The translations under genes were made by a program, and so were the position numbers. A stretch of 64,000 nucleotides of DNA from Nocardia brasiliensis IFM 10847 (GTDB taxonomy: Bacteria; Actinomycetota; Actinomycetes; Mycobacteriales; Mycobacteriaceae), in the NCBI RefSeq assembly GCF_000710915.1, contig NZ_BAUA01000049.1:24633-88632 (forward strand), in the 5' to 3' direction. The notes under the pieces were generated by a model, which saw only the letters and a list, made by a program, of their open reading frames with translations, had not been told where the DNA came from and searched no databases. Positions 1 through 8,801 of this stretch are shown here, piece after piece. Every line of letters starts with the position of its first letter. The stretch's first letter is position 1.

Positions 1-396
1 GACGTTGGCGATGACGAATCCGTCCGGGTTCTCCTCGCGCAGCACCCGGTAGGTCGGCGCCACCGCGGGCTCGGCGAGATAGGCGCTCATCGAACCGGAG
101 GCGATCGGTACCCCGGTGTGCCTGGCCGCGATGGCGAGGCCACGGTTGATCTCCCCCGTGGCGGCGCTGCCGCCGGTCATCGCGTTGATGTACAGCGGTA
201 CGTGCCAAGCGATCCCGGCGACCTCGGTGCCGAGCGACACCGCCGACTCGGCACTGCCCGCCAGCGCGTGGTGCACGAAACGAACTTCGTCGAACTGGTT
301 CAGCTCGAGCCCGGCGCTGCGCAGGTGATGCTGCTCCACCGCGAGGCGGACATGGTCGTCTTTACGGCTGCCGTAGATCTCCGACACTGTGGTCAC
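1..396 (-). CDS. fni: Type 2 isopentenyl-diphosphate isomerase, 3' part outside the window
   Basis: This is the N-terminal 132 residues of an FMN- and NAD(P)H-dependent isomerase that interconverts isopentenyl and dimethylallyl diphosphate. The start RKDDHVRLA, the later NAMTGG motif and a GSM motif are typical of the type 2 (Fni) family. The reading frame runs off the left edge, so the FMN-binding barrel is mostly missing here. It is the last visible gene of the mevalonate operon. The chosen GTG at 396 overlaps the end of the kinase gene upstream by 35 bases; another GTG at 387 is possible. Confidence 0.9.
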   Translation of the reverse strand, partial: MTTVSEIYGSRKDDHVRLAVEQHHLRSAGLELNQFDEVRFVHHALAGSAESAVSLGTEVAGIAWHVPLYINAMTGGSAATGEINRGLAIAARHTGVPIASGSMSAYLAEPAVAPTYRVLREENPDGFVIANV

Positions 397-1513
397 TGGA
401 CTTGCCTTTCGCTGAAAACGGTTGATGCACACGCAGTTCGAGCGGCGTGATACCGGCCGCTCGCCACCGCTGCCGCAAGTGCGGCACGTCGGCCGAAGCG
501 ACCAGCGCGATACCGCAGTCGCCGCCGCCCGCGCCGGAACTCTTCGCGACCGCGCCGAGTTCGTCGGCCGTGGTGCGCAGCGCGGCCAGCGCCGGGGTCT
601 CGATCGCCACGCCGGCCAGCGCGCTCACCGCGCGCAACAGCGCTCCCGCGGTCGCCACGGCGGTACCCACCGACGCGTCGTCACCGGACTCCAGCGCCGC
701 GACAAGCGTTGCGACACAGGAATTGCTGGCGACCACGAACCGGCCGTACGCCGCGGAATCGCCCGCGATGCCGTTGCGCAGCAGCTCGACCAGCCCGCTG
801 GAGACCGCGGGCTGCCCTGACCAGCCCACTTCGAGAGATAGCGCGCGCGGCGCGGGCAACCGGCGCGCGGACAGCTCCGGCCACGGCTGCCAGAGCAGGT
901 CGGTGAGCTTGGTGTCGGGCTGGGCGAACTGCGCGGCCACCCGGGCCCGATCCGGGGCCCGATAGGCGACCCAGCCGCCGAGCAGCGACGCCGCGACGTC
1001 GCCACCCGAGCACCGCGGATCCACCGCGAAGGCGGTCAGCAGGGCCAGCCGCAGCAGCGCGTCGTCGTCCAGCTCGAACCGGTAGGTCTGCGCGAGGGCG
1101 CGCACCACGCCGACGGTCACCGCGCCCGAGGAACCGAGCCCGAACTTGCGCCCGGTCGCCGCGTCGTCCAGCGCCGAGCGGATCTCGAGATGGAAGCCGA
1201 GCAACTCGTCGCCGCGTTCGGCCGCGAGCCGCTCGACCAGTTCCACCGCGGTGAGCACGTGCCGCAAGGCCGCCGCATCGGCCGGATCGGCCACCGCGGC
1301 AACGGTTGTCGCGGTACGAGGGAGCAATTCGACTGGACCCGGCCCGGTGCGCGCGGTGGTGACCGTCCGGCGCGACGGCGCATCCGGCGCGGCCGGGCCG
1401 ACCGCGACGGTCAGGTAGCGGTCCACCGCGACGAGCACGGCCGCGCCACCCGGCTCCAGCACCGCGTACTCGCCGGCGATGTACAGCTTGCCCGGCACCT
1501 CAACGGTGATCAT
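362..1513 (-). CDS. Phosphomevalonate kinase
   Basis: This 383-residue GHMP-superfamily kinase is expected to phosphorylate mevalonate 5-phosphate to the diphosphate. It starts MITVEVPGKLYIAGEYAV, the usual N-terminal GHMP strand of phosphomevalonate kinases. It carries the nucleotide loop FGLGSSGAVT near residue 130 and a C-terminal KSSGAGGGDCGIAL glycine-rich motif. The ATG at 1513 lies 14 bases inside the end of the decarboxylase gene, so translation is probably coupled. The order decarboxylase, phosphomevalonate kinase, Fni is the one seen in actinobacterial secondary-metabolism mevalonate operons. Confidence 0.9.
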   Translation of the reverse strand: MITVEVPGKLYIAGEYAVLEPGGAAVLVAVDRYLTVAVGPAAPDAPSRRTVTTARTGPGPVELLPRTATTVAAVADPADAAALRHVLTAVELVERLAAERGDELLGFHLEIRSALDDAATGRKFGLGSSGAVTVGVVRALAQTYRFELDDDALLRLALLTAFAVDPRCSGGDVAASLLGGWVAYRAPDRARVAAQFAQPDTKLTDLLWQPWPELSARRLPAPRALSLEVGWSGQPAVSSGLVELLRNGIAGDSAAYGRFVVASNSCVATLVAALESGDDASVGTAVATAGALLRAVSALAGVAIETPALAALRTTADELGAVAKSSGAGGGDCGIALVASADVPHLRQRWRAAGITPLELRVHQPFSAKGKSSDHSVGDLRQP

Positions 1514-2552
1514 GGGCACTCGATTCGGCTGGAGTGCCGATCGCCGCGCCCGGTCCCGGGGTGGCCACGATGATCCGCATCGCCGGGTCGGTCTCGGCGA
1601 GCGCCGCGGCCACCGCGGCACTGTCGCGCCGATCGCACAGCACCTTGACGTTGGGGCCCGCGTCCATCGTGGCGTAGGCCGCGACGCCTTCGGCGCGCAA
1701 CGCGAGCACCCGATCCAGCACCCGCATCGACCCGGGGGCGAAGTAGCGCACGGCCGGGCGGGCGCCGAGCATCGTCGCGTGCATGCCGAGGGCGTTGCGT
1801 TCGGCGATCTCACCGACCGCCGCCAGATCCCCCGCCGCGATGGCGGTGTGCATATCGCGCAGATCTTGTTCGCTGGACCGCACCCACGGTTGATAGAACG
1901 GCGACGTGTCGACGGTACGCCGCATCGCCGCCCGGCTGGTGATGGACTTCTCACCGGCGTCGACCAGCGCGACGACCAGCGCGGGATCCAGCAGCGGCGC
2001 CGCCACCGGCTCCGCGTAACTGCTCGAATCCCCCTCTGCACCAACGCCTTCGCCGCGATGCCACTGGGCGAAGCCGCCGTAGATGGACCGCGAGGCGCTG
2101 CCGGACCCGCGCCGGGCCAGCCGCGACAGCCCGCGCTGGTCGAGGTCGAGGCCGTAGGCGCCGGCCGCCGCCACCGCGAGTGCCGCGAACCCGGAGGCCG
2201 AGGAGGCAAGGCCCGCCCCGGTCGGCCCCATGTTGACGGTGTGCACCCGGGCTCGGCGGTGATCGCCCGCCGAATCCCGTACCAGATCGAGGAATCCGAC
2301 GACCTTGGCGGCGAAAGCCTGCGCCGCGGGGCCGTCGGCGACGGTGACGCTGTCGGCCGGGAGGTCGTCATCGATCGTCACGGTGGTGACGGTCGCGAAG
2401 ACGCCGAGGGTCAGCGACAGACTGCTGGTGACCGGAAGGTGCAGGGCCTCATCGCGTTTGCCCCAGTATTTGATCAGCGCGATATTCGGATAGGCGGTCG
2501 CGGTGACGCCCGTGGTGGCCACGCGCGCGGCCACCGTCTCCGGCGTGCTCAC
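1500..2552 (-). CDS. mvaD: Diphosphomevalonate decarboxylase
   Basis: This 350-residue GHMP enzyme converts mevalonate diphosphate plus ATP to isopentenyl diphosphate and CO2. Family marks are PNIALIKYWGKRD near the start, the GLASSASGFAAL phosphate loop near residue 115, the SGSASRSIYGGF segment, and MDAGPNVKVLC near residue 290, which holds the catalytic aspartate. The GTG start at 2552 overlaps the stop of the mevalonate kinase gene (GTGA), which indicates translational coupling. Length is normal for the family. Confidence 0.93.
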   Translation of the reverse strand: MSTPETVAARVATTGVTATAYPNIALIKYWGKRDEALHLPVTSSLSLTLGVFATVTTVTIDDDLPADSVTVADGPAAQAFAAKVVGFLDLVRDSAGDHRRARVHTVNMGPTGAGLASSASGFAALAVAAAGAYGLDLDQRGLSRLARRGSGSASRSIYGGFAQWHRGEGVGAEGDSSSYAEPVAAPLLDPALVVALVDAGEKSITSRAAMRRTVDTSPFYQPWVRSSEQDLRDMHTAIAAGDLAAVGEIAERNALGMHATMLGARPAVRYFAPGSMRVLDRVLALRAEGVAAYATMDAGPNVKVLCDRRDSAAVAAALAETDPAMRIIVATPGPGAAIGTPAESSAHDHR

Positions 2553-3589
2553 GACCGCACCTCGCTCGCGTCCAATGCCACGGTGTGGCAACGATCCGCG
2601 CCCGCGGCGAGCAGGACGGTGTGCAACTGCGCCGCGGCGGCCGCGTCGGCGGCCAGTGCGATGACGCAGCCGCCCAGTCCGCCGCCGGAGAGCTTGGCAC
2701 CCAACGCACCCGCCTCCAGCGCGGCGCCGACCAGCGTCTCGATCTCGGGGCAGCTCACGCCGAGCCGGTCGAGGATGAAGTGCGTCGCGGTCATCTTCGC
2801 GCCCACGTCGGCGAACCGGCCCGCGGCCAGATCCGTCGCGGCTGCGGTCGTCATCGCCCCCGCCCGCTCGAGCAGATCGGTACCGGTCGCACCGAGGGTG
2901 ACGAGATTGCGGTGCACGGTCGAAACCGCCTGCCGGGTACTGCCGTTCACGCCGGTGTCGGCGACCACCAGGACCGGCTGGGCCGCGCCCGCGGCCACCG
3001 GGAGCGGTGCGACCGCACCCTCCTGGAACCACATCGGGCCGCCCCGGCTGATCACGGTGCGCGCGTCCACGCCGCTCGCCTTGCCGTGCGCGAACGATTC
3101 CGACTGCTGGATCAGGGCGAACATGGTGTCGCCGTCCAGTTCCCGGCCCCACAGCCGCGCCACCGCCTCGATGATCGCGGCCGAGCTCGCGGCGCTGGAG
3201 CCGAAACCGCGCCCCGCCGGGATACCGCTGTCGACCGTGACGAACAGCCCGTCGTCCGGGCGATCGAGGTACTCGCAGACCGCCGAGACGGCCAGCCGCG
3301 GCACCGCCGAGGCGTCCAGCTGGGAGGCCGCGGAAAGTTCGCGCCGGCCGGAGTCGAGCGTCGAGGATTCGATCACGACCGGGCCGGGCCTGCGGCGGGC
3401 TCGGGCGGTCACCGGCAGCGACGGCACCGGCAGCGAGATCGCGGGCTTGCCGTACAGCACGACGTGCTCACCGAACAAGATCAGCTTGGCGCTCGCGCGC
3501 CCGGTGCCGACCTCGCCGTCGGCGCGCTCGGGCACCGCGTGCCCGCGCGCCGCCAGCACACTACGTGGGGGCCACATTCCGTTCTCCAT
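2549..3589 (-). CDS. mvk: Mevalonate kinase
   Basis: This 346-residue GHMP kinase phosphorylates mevalonate at O5. It shows SAKLILFGEHVVLYGKPA near residue 35, the ATP-binding GRGFGSSAASSAA loop near residue 120, and the C-terminal GAKLSGGGLGGCVIA motif. It follows the HMG-CoA synthase gene after about 40 bases and overlaps the decarboxylase gene. The first 30 residues are rich in charged residues and Pro/Arg and are not conserved in the family, so a later start is conceivable. No internal ATG has a better ribosome binding site. Confidence 0.92.
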   Translation of the reverse strand: MENGMWPPRSVLAARGHAVPERADGEVGTGRASAKLILFGEHVVLYGKPAISLPVPSLPVTARARRRPGPVVIESSTLDSGRRELSAASQLDASAVPRLAVSAVCEYLDRPDDGLFVTVDSGIPAGRGFGSSAASSAAIIEAVARLWGRELDGDTMFALIQQSESFAHGKASGVDARTVISRGGPMWFQEGAVAPLPVAAGAAQPVLVVADTGVNGSTRQAVSTVHRNLVTLGATGTDLLERAGAMTTAAATDLAAGRFADVGAKMTATHFILDRLGVSCPEIETLVGAALEAGALGAKLSGGGLGGCVIALAADAAAAAQLHTVLLAAGADRCHTVALDASEVRS

Positions 3590-3630
3590 CAGCGCATTTC
3601 ACTCTCGGTGTGGATCGGTCCGCACCCGCG

Positions 3631-4809
3631 TCACTGCGCGCGGGCCGCCCCGTAGATTCTCGAATGTCCCGCGATCGCCGTCAGCCGGAACGGACTGCTG
3701 CTCGTCTCGTCCAGCACCAGCTCCGTACCGTCCTCCGGCAGCGCGACATTGCGCAGGGCACGATACTTTTCGTACGAGATCGGCTCACGACGTGCGATCG
3801 CCGCTCGGTTCTCCGCGGTCCGCAGATGCTTGCGGTACCCAGGAACCATTGTGACCGAGAACAACTCGGCGACACAGCCCGACCCGTAGCTGAACAGCGC
3901 CACCGACTTGCCGTCGAGATCCTCGGAGTGGTCGAGCAGCGAGACCAGCCCGACGAACAGCGACGCGGTGTAGCTGTTGCCGATCGCGCGGTTGTAGATC
4001 GTGGTCGGCGCCAGGTCGGCGTACAGGCGCGCCGTACTTGCCTCGATGCCCTTGAGCTCGAGCAACCGGGTGTGCGCCTTGTAGGCCATCTTGGTGAACG
4101 GCTGGTGGTAGCAGAAGCCGGCGAACTCGGTGACGCCGCGCCCGCCTCTGGCCTCGTAGTCCTTCCACGCCTGCTCCACGGCCTCCAGGTACGCGCCGAC
4201 CGACAGCTTGCCGTCGACGAGCGGAGTGGACCGATAGTTGGGACGCCAGAAGTCCTGGACGTTCGCGGTGTAGAGCCCGACGGTCTCGTCGAGGATCGCG
4301 AGGTCCGGGTGCGCCGCGACCAGCATCGCGACCGCGGCCGCGCCCTGGGTGCTCTCGCCGCCGGAGTCGACGTCGTACTTGGCGATATCGCTGGCGATCA
4401 CGAGCACGCGCTGCTCCGGATCGCGAGCGACGATGCCCGCAGCGAGTTGCAGGGCGGAGGTACCGCCGTAGCAGGCCTGCTTGAGCTCGACGGCGCGGGT
4501 CGCGGCGGGCAGTCCGATCAGGTCCTGCACGTAGACCGCCGCGGCCTTCGACTGGTCGATCCCGGTCTCGGTGGCGAAAAGAATCGTCCGGATGCCCTCG
4601 ACGCCGTGTTTGGCGACGATCTGCTTGGCCGCGGCCGCGGCCATGGTGACGATGTCCTCGTCGGTGGCGGGCACGGTCTGGGAGGTCTGCCCGAGGCCGA
4701 TGTAGTACTTGTTGACATCTACGCCGTTGTGCCTGGCCAGCTCGGCCAGATCCATCGCGTAGTGGCCGGTCGCCAGGGCGATGTCGTGGATTCCGATAGG
4801 CACGGTCAT
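3631..4809 (-). CDS. hmgS: Hydroxymethylglutaryl-CoA synthase
   Basis: This 392-residue thiolase-superfamily enzyme condenses acetoacetyl-CoA and acetyl-CoA to HMG-CoA. The start MTVPIGIHDIALATGHY, the ELKQACYGGTSAL nucleophile motif with the acyl-accepting cysteine, and a later NSYTASLFVGL segment fit bacterial HMG-CoA synthases. The ATG at 4809 overlaps the reductase stop (ATGA). No acetoacetyl-CoA synthase or thiolase is visible in the window, so acetoacetyl-CoA must come from elsewhere. Confidence 0.95.
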   Translation of the reverse strand: MTVPIGIHDIALATGHYAMDLAELARHNGVDVNKYYIGLGQTSQTVPATDEDIVTMAAAAAKQIVAKHGVEGIRTILFATETGIDQSKAAAVYVQDLIGLPAATRAVELKQACYGGTSALQLAAGIVARDPEQRVLVIASDIAKYDVDSGGESTQGAAAVAMLVAAHPDLAILDETVGLYTANVQDFWRPNYRSTPLVDGKLSVGAYLEAVEQAWKDYEARGGRGVTEFAGFCYHQPFTKMAYKAHTRLLELKGIEASTARLYADLAPTTIYNRAIGNSYTASLFVGLVSLLDHSEDLDGKSVALFSYGSGCVAELFSVTMVPGYRKHLRTAENRAAIARREPISYEKYRALRNVALPEDGTELVLDETSSSPFRLTAIAGHSRIYGAARAQ

Positions 4810-5870
4810 TGGCCTGTTCCTTCTCCTGATGCCGAGCGCTCGAAGCGGATGTGCGTCCGCATCAACTCGCCCGGATTTGTCTGCGCCGCAAGCAGAGACA
4901 GTTCTCCGCAGAGCACGGCGGCAGCGGTGAGCACGGCGAGCCGCCGTGCGTTGCCGCCGACTTCCCGGCTCTCGCGGCACCCCATGCGGGCCAGGTTCGC
5001 CTCGACGAAGTCCAGCCCCTTGCCGTTGCCGACGGTGCCGACGATGAGATTCGGTAGCGCGCAGGAGAAATAGAGGTCCCCGTCGCGATCCTCGACGTGA
5101 GTGATCCCCTGCGAGCCCTCGACGATGTTCGCCGCGTCCTGCCCGGTGGCCAGGTACACGCCGAGCAGCATGTTCGCGTAATGCGCGTTCGCCGTGCGGA
5201 TTCCGCCCGCGATCGTGGTGCCGATCAGGTTCTTGCGCACATTGAGATCGGCCACCTGCGCGGCGGTCGTGTGCAGCCGCTGCGCCACGATCTCGCGCGG
5301 GATCAGGATCTCGGCGACGACGTTCTTGCCGCGGCCGAGGATCCCGTTGACCGCGGAGGCCTTCTTGTCGGTGCAGAAGTTGCCCGACACCGACCCGTAG
5401 CGCACACCGGGCACCGTGTTCACGATGTGCCCGAGCAGCGTGTCGGCCGCCAGGGTCACCATGTTGTGCCCGGACGCGTCGCCGGTGGTGAATTCGAACC
5501 GCAGGAACAGCAGGTTACCGACGATCTGGTGGTGCAGGTCGATCAGATCGGCGTAGCGGCTGCATTCGCCGACAATCCGGCGCAGCTGTGGCAGTTCGGC
5601 GGTGAGCTGGCGGGCCGCGGCCAGTGCGGTGCCCGCGTCATCGGCCTCCAGCAACACCGACCTGGTCATCCGCTCGTCCACCAGCGTGGCCACGATGCCA
5701 CGCTCGCACAGGGTGGAGATCTTGGCGCCGCGTCCCACCGAAGGCCACAGGGGCGATTCGTAGGTGGCCAGCGGCACCTCGACCAGACCCTCGGCGACGT
5801 TGCCGGAGATCTTGAGCGGCCCTACCCATTGCATCGGCACCGTAGCTGCCGAAAAAGTGTCCTCAGTCAT
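4806..5870 (-). CDS. hmgR: Hydroxymethylglutaryl-CoA reductase
   Basis: This 354-residue soluble reductase of the Streptomyces HMGR type reduces HMG-CoA to mevalonate and commits carbon to the pathway. Seen are the glutamate motif SVLLEADDAG, the lysine motif FCTDKKASAVNG, the aspartate motif GQDAANIVEGSQG, a C-terminal catalytic-type histidine in ELMRTHIRF, and a GTVGNGKGL segment. The ATG at 5870 sits in TGATG with the stop of the upstream SGNH hydrolase gene, so the two are translationally linked. A GTG one codon earlier is possible. Confidence 0.95.
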   Translation of the reverse strand: MTEDTFSAATVPMQWVGPLKISGNVAEGLVEVPLATYESPLWPSVGRGAKISTLCERGIVATLVDERMTRSVLLEADDAGTALAAARQLTAELPQLRRIVGECSRYADLIDLHHQIVGNLLFLRFEFTTGDASGHNMVTLAADTLLGHIVNTVPGVRYGSVSGNFCTDKKASAVNGILGRGKNVVAEILIPREIVAQRLHTTAAQVADLNVRKNLIGTTIAGGIRTANAHYANMLLGVYLATGQDAANIVEGSQGITHVEDRDGDLYFSCALPNLIVGTVGNGKGLDFVEANLARMGCRESREVGGNARRLAVLTAAAVLCGELSLLAAQTNPGELMRTHIRFERSASGEGTGQ

Positions 5871-6799
5871 CACAATCCGAACTGTTCCTTGATGCCGGTC
5901 GCCGTGACCGTGTCACCGTGCTTGGTCGGGTGGAACGGGATCCCGAGGAACTCACCGGTCGGGTTGAAGTACCCGTTGATCCACGAATCCGCGGCGCAGC
6001 TGCCGTGGCCCGCGGTGGCCGCCCTGGTGTCGAAGAAGCCGACGTTCAGCATGGCCGCGGCGGCGCGCTGCGCGTCGTCGACCTTGTCCAGGAACTCGGT
6101 CATCGCACCGGCGCGCGGCTGCGACATCCGGCCCACCGGGGACTCCCAGCACCACTGCGGGTTGCCGCGCTCGCCGATCGTCGGGTAGCCGACGAAGACG
6201 ATCTGCGCGTTCGGCGCGTAGTAGCGCACGTAGTCCACGACCGGCTTGATCCAGGCCACGTACTGATCGGCGTTCACGCCGCGGGAGTCGGGCGCGCGGC
6301 CGTCCAGGCCCGCGTCGGGCCCGCAGCCCTGGATGAAGTTCGGCAGGCAGGTGACCTCGGCGTCGAGCGCGCGCTGCCGGTTCGAGCTGTTCCAGATGTC
6401 GTTCTGGCCCAGCTGAATCGTGACGAGACGGGTCTTCGCGCCGAACGCGCCGGCCGAAGCGGCCTGCTTGGCCATGTAGGTCGCGGTGTAGTGCGGCGGG
6501 GTAGCCAGGGACGCGCCGAGGCAGGAGACGTCTTCGAGGTCGTCGGCGCCGATGTTCATCTGCGCGGCCAGCTGCTTGGGCCACGAGGTGTCCGACCGCT
6601 GGCAGGACTTGTCGCCGCCGTAGCCGAAGCCGAGCGAGTAGATGATGTTGCCGTTGGTGGTGTAGGAATCGCCGATCGCCACGAAGGATTTTCCGTCGGC
6701 GCTCTCGTCGGCGGCGGCCGGCGCGGCGGTGCCCAGCAGGGCGGACGCGGCGCACAGCGAGGCGGCGGCAAGGAGTCGGATGGGGGTGGAAGTCTTCAC
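5870..6799 (-). CDS. Secreted SGNH/GDSL-family hydrolase
   Basis: This 309-residue protein has a Sec-type signal peptide (basic start, hydrophobic core, cleavage after TAAPAAA). A mature SGNH hydrolase domain follows, with the nucleophile block AIGDSYT, the QLGQNDIWN asparagine block and a C-terminal PFHPTKHGDT histidine block. Such enzymes are extracellular esterases or lipases. Its stop overlaps the HMG-CoA reductase start, so it is the upstream member of the mevalonate operon, an odd position for a secreted esterase. It may act on the cluster product, for example by ester cleavage, but the sequence does not show the substrate. Confidence 0.85.
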   Translation of the reverse strand: MKTSTPIRLLAAASLCAASALLGTAAPAAADESADGKSFVAIGDSYTTNGNIIYSLGFGYGGDKSCQRSDTSWPKQLAAQMNIGADDLEDVSCLGASLATPPHYTATYMAKQAASAGAFGAKTRLVTIQLGQNDIWNSSNRQRALDAEVTCLPNFIQGCGPDAGLDGRAPDSRGVNADQYVAWIKPVVDYVRYYAPNAQIVFVGYPTIGERGNPQWCWESPVGRMSQPRAGAMTEFLDKVDDAQRAAAAMLNVGFFDTRAATAGHGSCAADSWINGYFNPTGEFLGIPFHPTKHGDTVTATGIKEQFGL

Positions 6800-6846
6800 G
6801 GTTCGAATCTCTCTTCGGGGACGTTCAGTCCGTTTCGGAGTCGGCG

Positions 6847-6864
6847 CCCCGAACCATTTCGGGG
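6847..6864. terminator. Short hairpin between the DUF5995-like and SGNH genes
   Basis: A perfect 7-bp inverted repeat (CCCCGAA, loop CCAT, TTCGGGG) lies in the 105-base gap between these two minus-strand genes. There is no T-tract, so it could be a weak terminator, an attenuator or a stabilising RNA hairpin. A second small GC hairpin, GGCGCTCGCGCC, lies nearby. Confidence 0.35.
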
Positions 6865-6904
6865 AGGCCGCTGGCAGACAGCGGGGCGCTCGCGCCCTCG
6901 AGTG

Positions 6905-7801
6905 CTAGAGCCCGTTCACGTTCGTGAGCGTGGCGAGCACACCGTCGATGGCTCCCCACATGGTGGTGATGCCGGCGTTGGTGAGATCGCGGGTCGCCGG
7001 GTTGGCCAGGCCGACGCCGTTGGCCAGGTTGGTGGCGTTCACGCTGGCGAGCGCGCTGCGCAGCAGCATGGTCGAGCCCACGCCCGCGCCGGTGATCCGA
7101 TCGAGGCCCTCACCGAAGAAGTAGAACCGCCACAGCGGGCCGACATCGGCGTTGTACGCCTGCTTGGTCCGGCTGACCAGGGCGGGATTGTTGACGGCGA
7201 TGGCGTCCATCAATTTGAAGTAATCGGCCGAGTTGTCCGGGCCGATACCGGTCGAGGCCAGCGCGTACGGAATATCGACGCTCATATGCGCGTTGTAGCC
7301 GACCATCGCCACATAGGCGCCGGACTCCGCGCAATTACCGGCCAAGCCGAAATAGGGCGCCCACTGCCAGGCGACCGGCGCGCCTGTGAATTCGGCGTGC
7401 ACGGCCCGCAACCAGGTTTCGTAGCCCTCGAAGAAGAATTGCGCGTCGCGCTGCGGATCGGTCAGCCCGGCGCCGGAACGGATCATCGGCAGCACCGTCG
7501 CGCGGTCCGCGGTGTCGTTCATGAGTGCGAAGAGTCCACGCCGATCACCGTGTGCGACAAGAATTTCCGCGATCTGCGCGTTGCGCTCGCCGACCTCGAC
7601 GAGCCGCTGCAGACCGTCGGCGCCACGGATCGTGTCCATGTCCGAGAGTTCGGTGATCGTGGCGATTTCAGCGGCATTCAGCGGCGTGCCGCAGGCTGCG
7701 GCCGAGACCGGGGATTCGGCGGCCGCGGGGCCGGCGAATCCGGGCCAGAGCGCTGCCGCGCAAGCCATTGTTGCGACCATGAGTCGCCCATTGCGTAGCA
7801 T
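6905..7801 (-). CDS. Secreted DUF5995-like protein of unknown function
   Basis: This 298-residue protein has a signal peptide (LMVATMACAAALW, cleavage near AGPAAAE). The mature part is mostly helical with WQWAPYFGLAGN and NAHMSVDIPYAL segments that recall actinobacterial DUF5995 proteins; I assign this from memory of the family. No catalytic motif can be named. It lies between the aromatic-precursor genes and the mevalonate operon on the same strand, so it could belong to the cluster's export or envelope handling. ATG at 7801 was preferred over GTG at 7804. Confidence 0.6.
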   Translation of the reverse strand: MLRNGRLMVATMACAAALWPGFAGPAAAESPVSAAACGTPLNAAEIATITELSDMDTIRGADGLQRLVEVGERNAQIAEILVAHGDRRGLFALMNDTADRATVLPMIRSGAGLTDPQRDAQFFFEGYETWLRAVHAEFTGAPVAWQWAPYFGLAGNCAESGAYVAMVGYNAHMSVDIPYALASTGIGPDNSADYFKLMDAIAVNNPALVSRTKQAYNADVGPLWRFYFFGEGLDRITGAGVGSTMLLRSALASVNATNLANGVGLANPATRDLTNAGITTMWGAIDGVLATLTNVNGL

Positions 7802-7943
7802 CACGATGATGCCCTTTCTGAATAATCCACGGGATTTACCGGTCGATATTTACCGGTGTATACACAAAGACTAATCGGGCCGGCGGTCGCAATTCCATGG
7901 CAGCTACTTGTCACCGGCACGCGGACCAGGCGATTCGCACCGG

Positions 7944-8801
7944 TCACCCCCAGCGCAGCAGCACCCGCCCCACCGTGCGCGGGCCGGACACCCGCATGGC
8001 CCACAGCACCGGCACGTAGCGCGGGATCACCTGCACCGGCCGGTGCCGGATCGCGGTCAGAATCCACTCCGCCGCTTCCTGCGGCGTCAACCCGGGCAGC
8101 TTCTGATACTCGGGGGTGGGTGCGCTCATCGCGGTGTGCACCAGTGGATAGTGCACGGAGGTCACCGCGACTCCGCGGCCGGACAACTCGGCGTCCACAC
8201 AGCGGCCGAACGCGGTCAGCGCGGTTTTGGAACTCTGGTAGGCCGCGAAACGGGGCGAGGTGCCGGTGGGCACGGTCCAGGTGCCGACGTTGACGATCTG
8301 ACCGCGGCCCGATTCCAGCATGCCGGGCAGCAGGCCGAGGGTGAGCTGGACCGGGCCGAAATAGTTGATGCCCATGGTGCGCCGGAAATCGTGCATGCGA
8401 TCGAACGATTCCGTGATCGGTCGCCGGATGGATCGGCCCGCGTTGTTCACCAGCACGTCCACCCGGCCGACCGAGGTGCGCACCCAGTCGAGCAACGCGT
8501 CGACCTCGTCGTCGTCGGTGAGATCGCACGTTCGATAGACGGCTTTGCCGCCCGCGGACCGGATCTCGTCGGACAACAGCGCGAGTTCCGGCTCCCGGCG
8601 CGCCACCAGCACGACCTCGGCCCCGGCCGCGGCGGCTGCCACCGCCGCGGCCCGGCCGATGCCGGCGGACGCGCCGGTGATCAGGATCCGTTTGCCGGAG
8701 ACCGGCTCCTCGACCTTCGCGCGGCGGACGGGCACCGGCCGGTTGACGAAGTCCGCGACCCGGCCGAGCGCCCGGCGCACGAGCCGCCTAGCCACGGGCA
8801 C
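7944..8801 (-). CDS. Short-chain dehydrogenase/reductase
   Basis: This 285-residue classical SDR has the NAD(P)-binding TGASAGIGRAAA motif near residue 45, NNAGRS, and the active-site YQSSK motif. The expected serine position lies within GTWTVPTGTSP. It has a basic N-terminal extension of about 35 residues and a basic, hydrophobic C-terminus, suggesting membrane association. Its start overlaps the end of the PhzE-type gene by 14 bases, so it belongs to the same operon. It probably oxidises or reduces a cluster intermediate; the substrate is unknown. Confidence 0.8.
   Translation of the reverse strand: MPVARRLVRRALGRVADFVNRPVPVRRAKVEEPVSGKRILITGASAGIGRAAAVAAAAAGAEVVLVARREPELALLSDEIRSAGGKAVYRTCDLTDDDEVDALLDWVRTSVGRVDVLVNNAGRSIRRPITESFDRMHDFRRTMGINYFGPVQLTLGLLPGMLESGRGQIVNVGTWTVPTGTSPRFAAYQSSKTALTAFGRCVDAELSGRGVAVTSVHYPLVHTAMSAPTPEYQKLPGLTPQEAAEWILTAIRHRPVQVIPRYVPVLWAMRVSGPRTVGRVLLRWG

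Noticed and set aside
1500..2549. Long frames opposite and overlapping the mevalonate genes
   Set aside because: They are products of high G/C in other phases of real genes and show Arg/Ala/Pro-rich sequence without domains.
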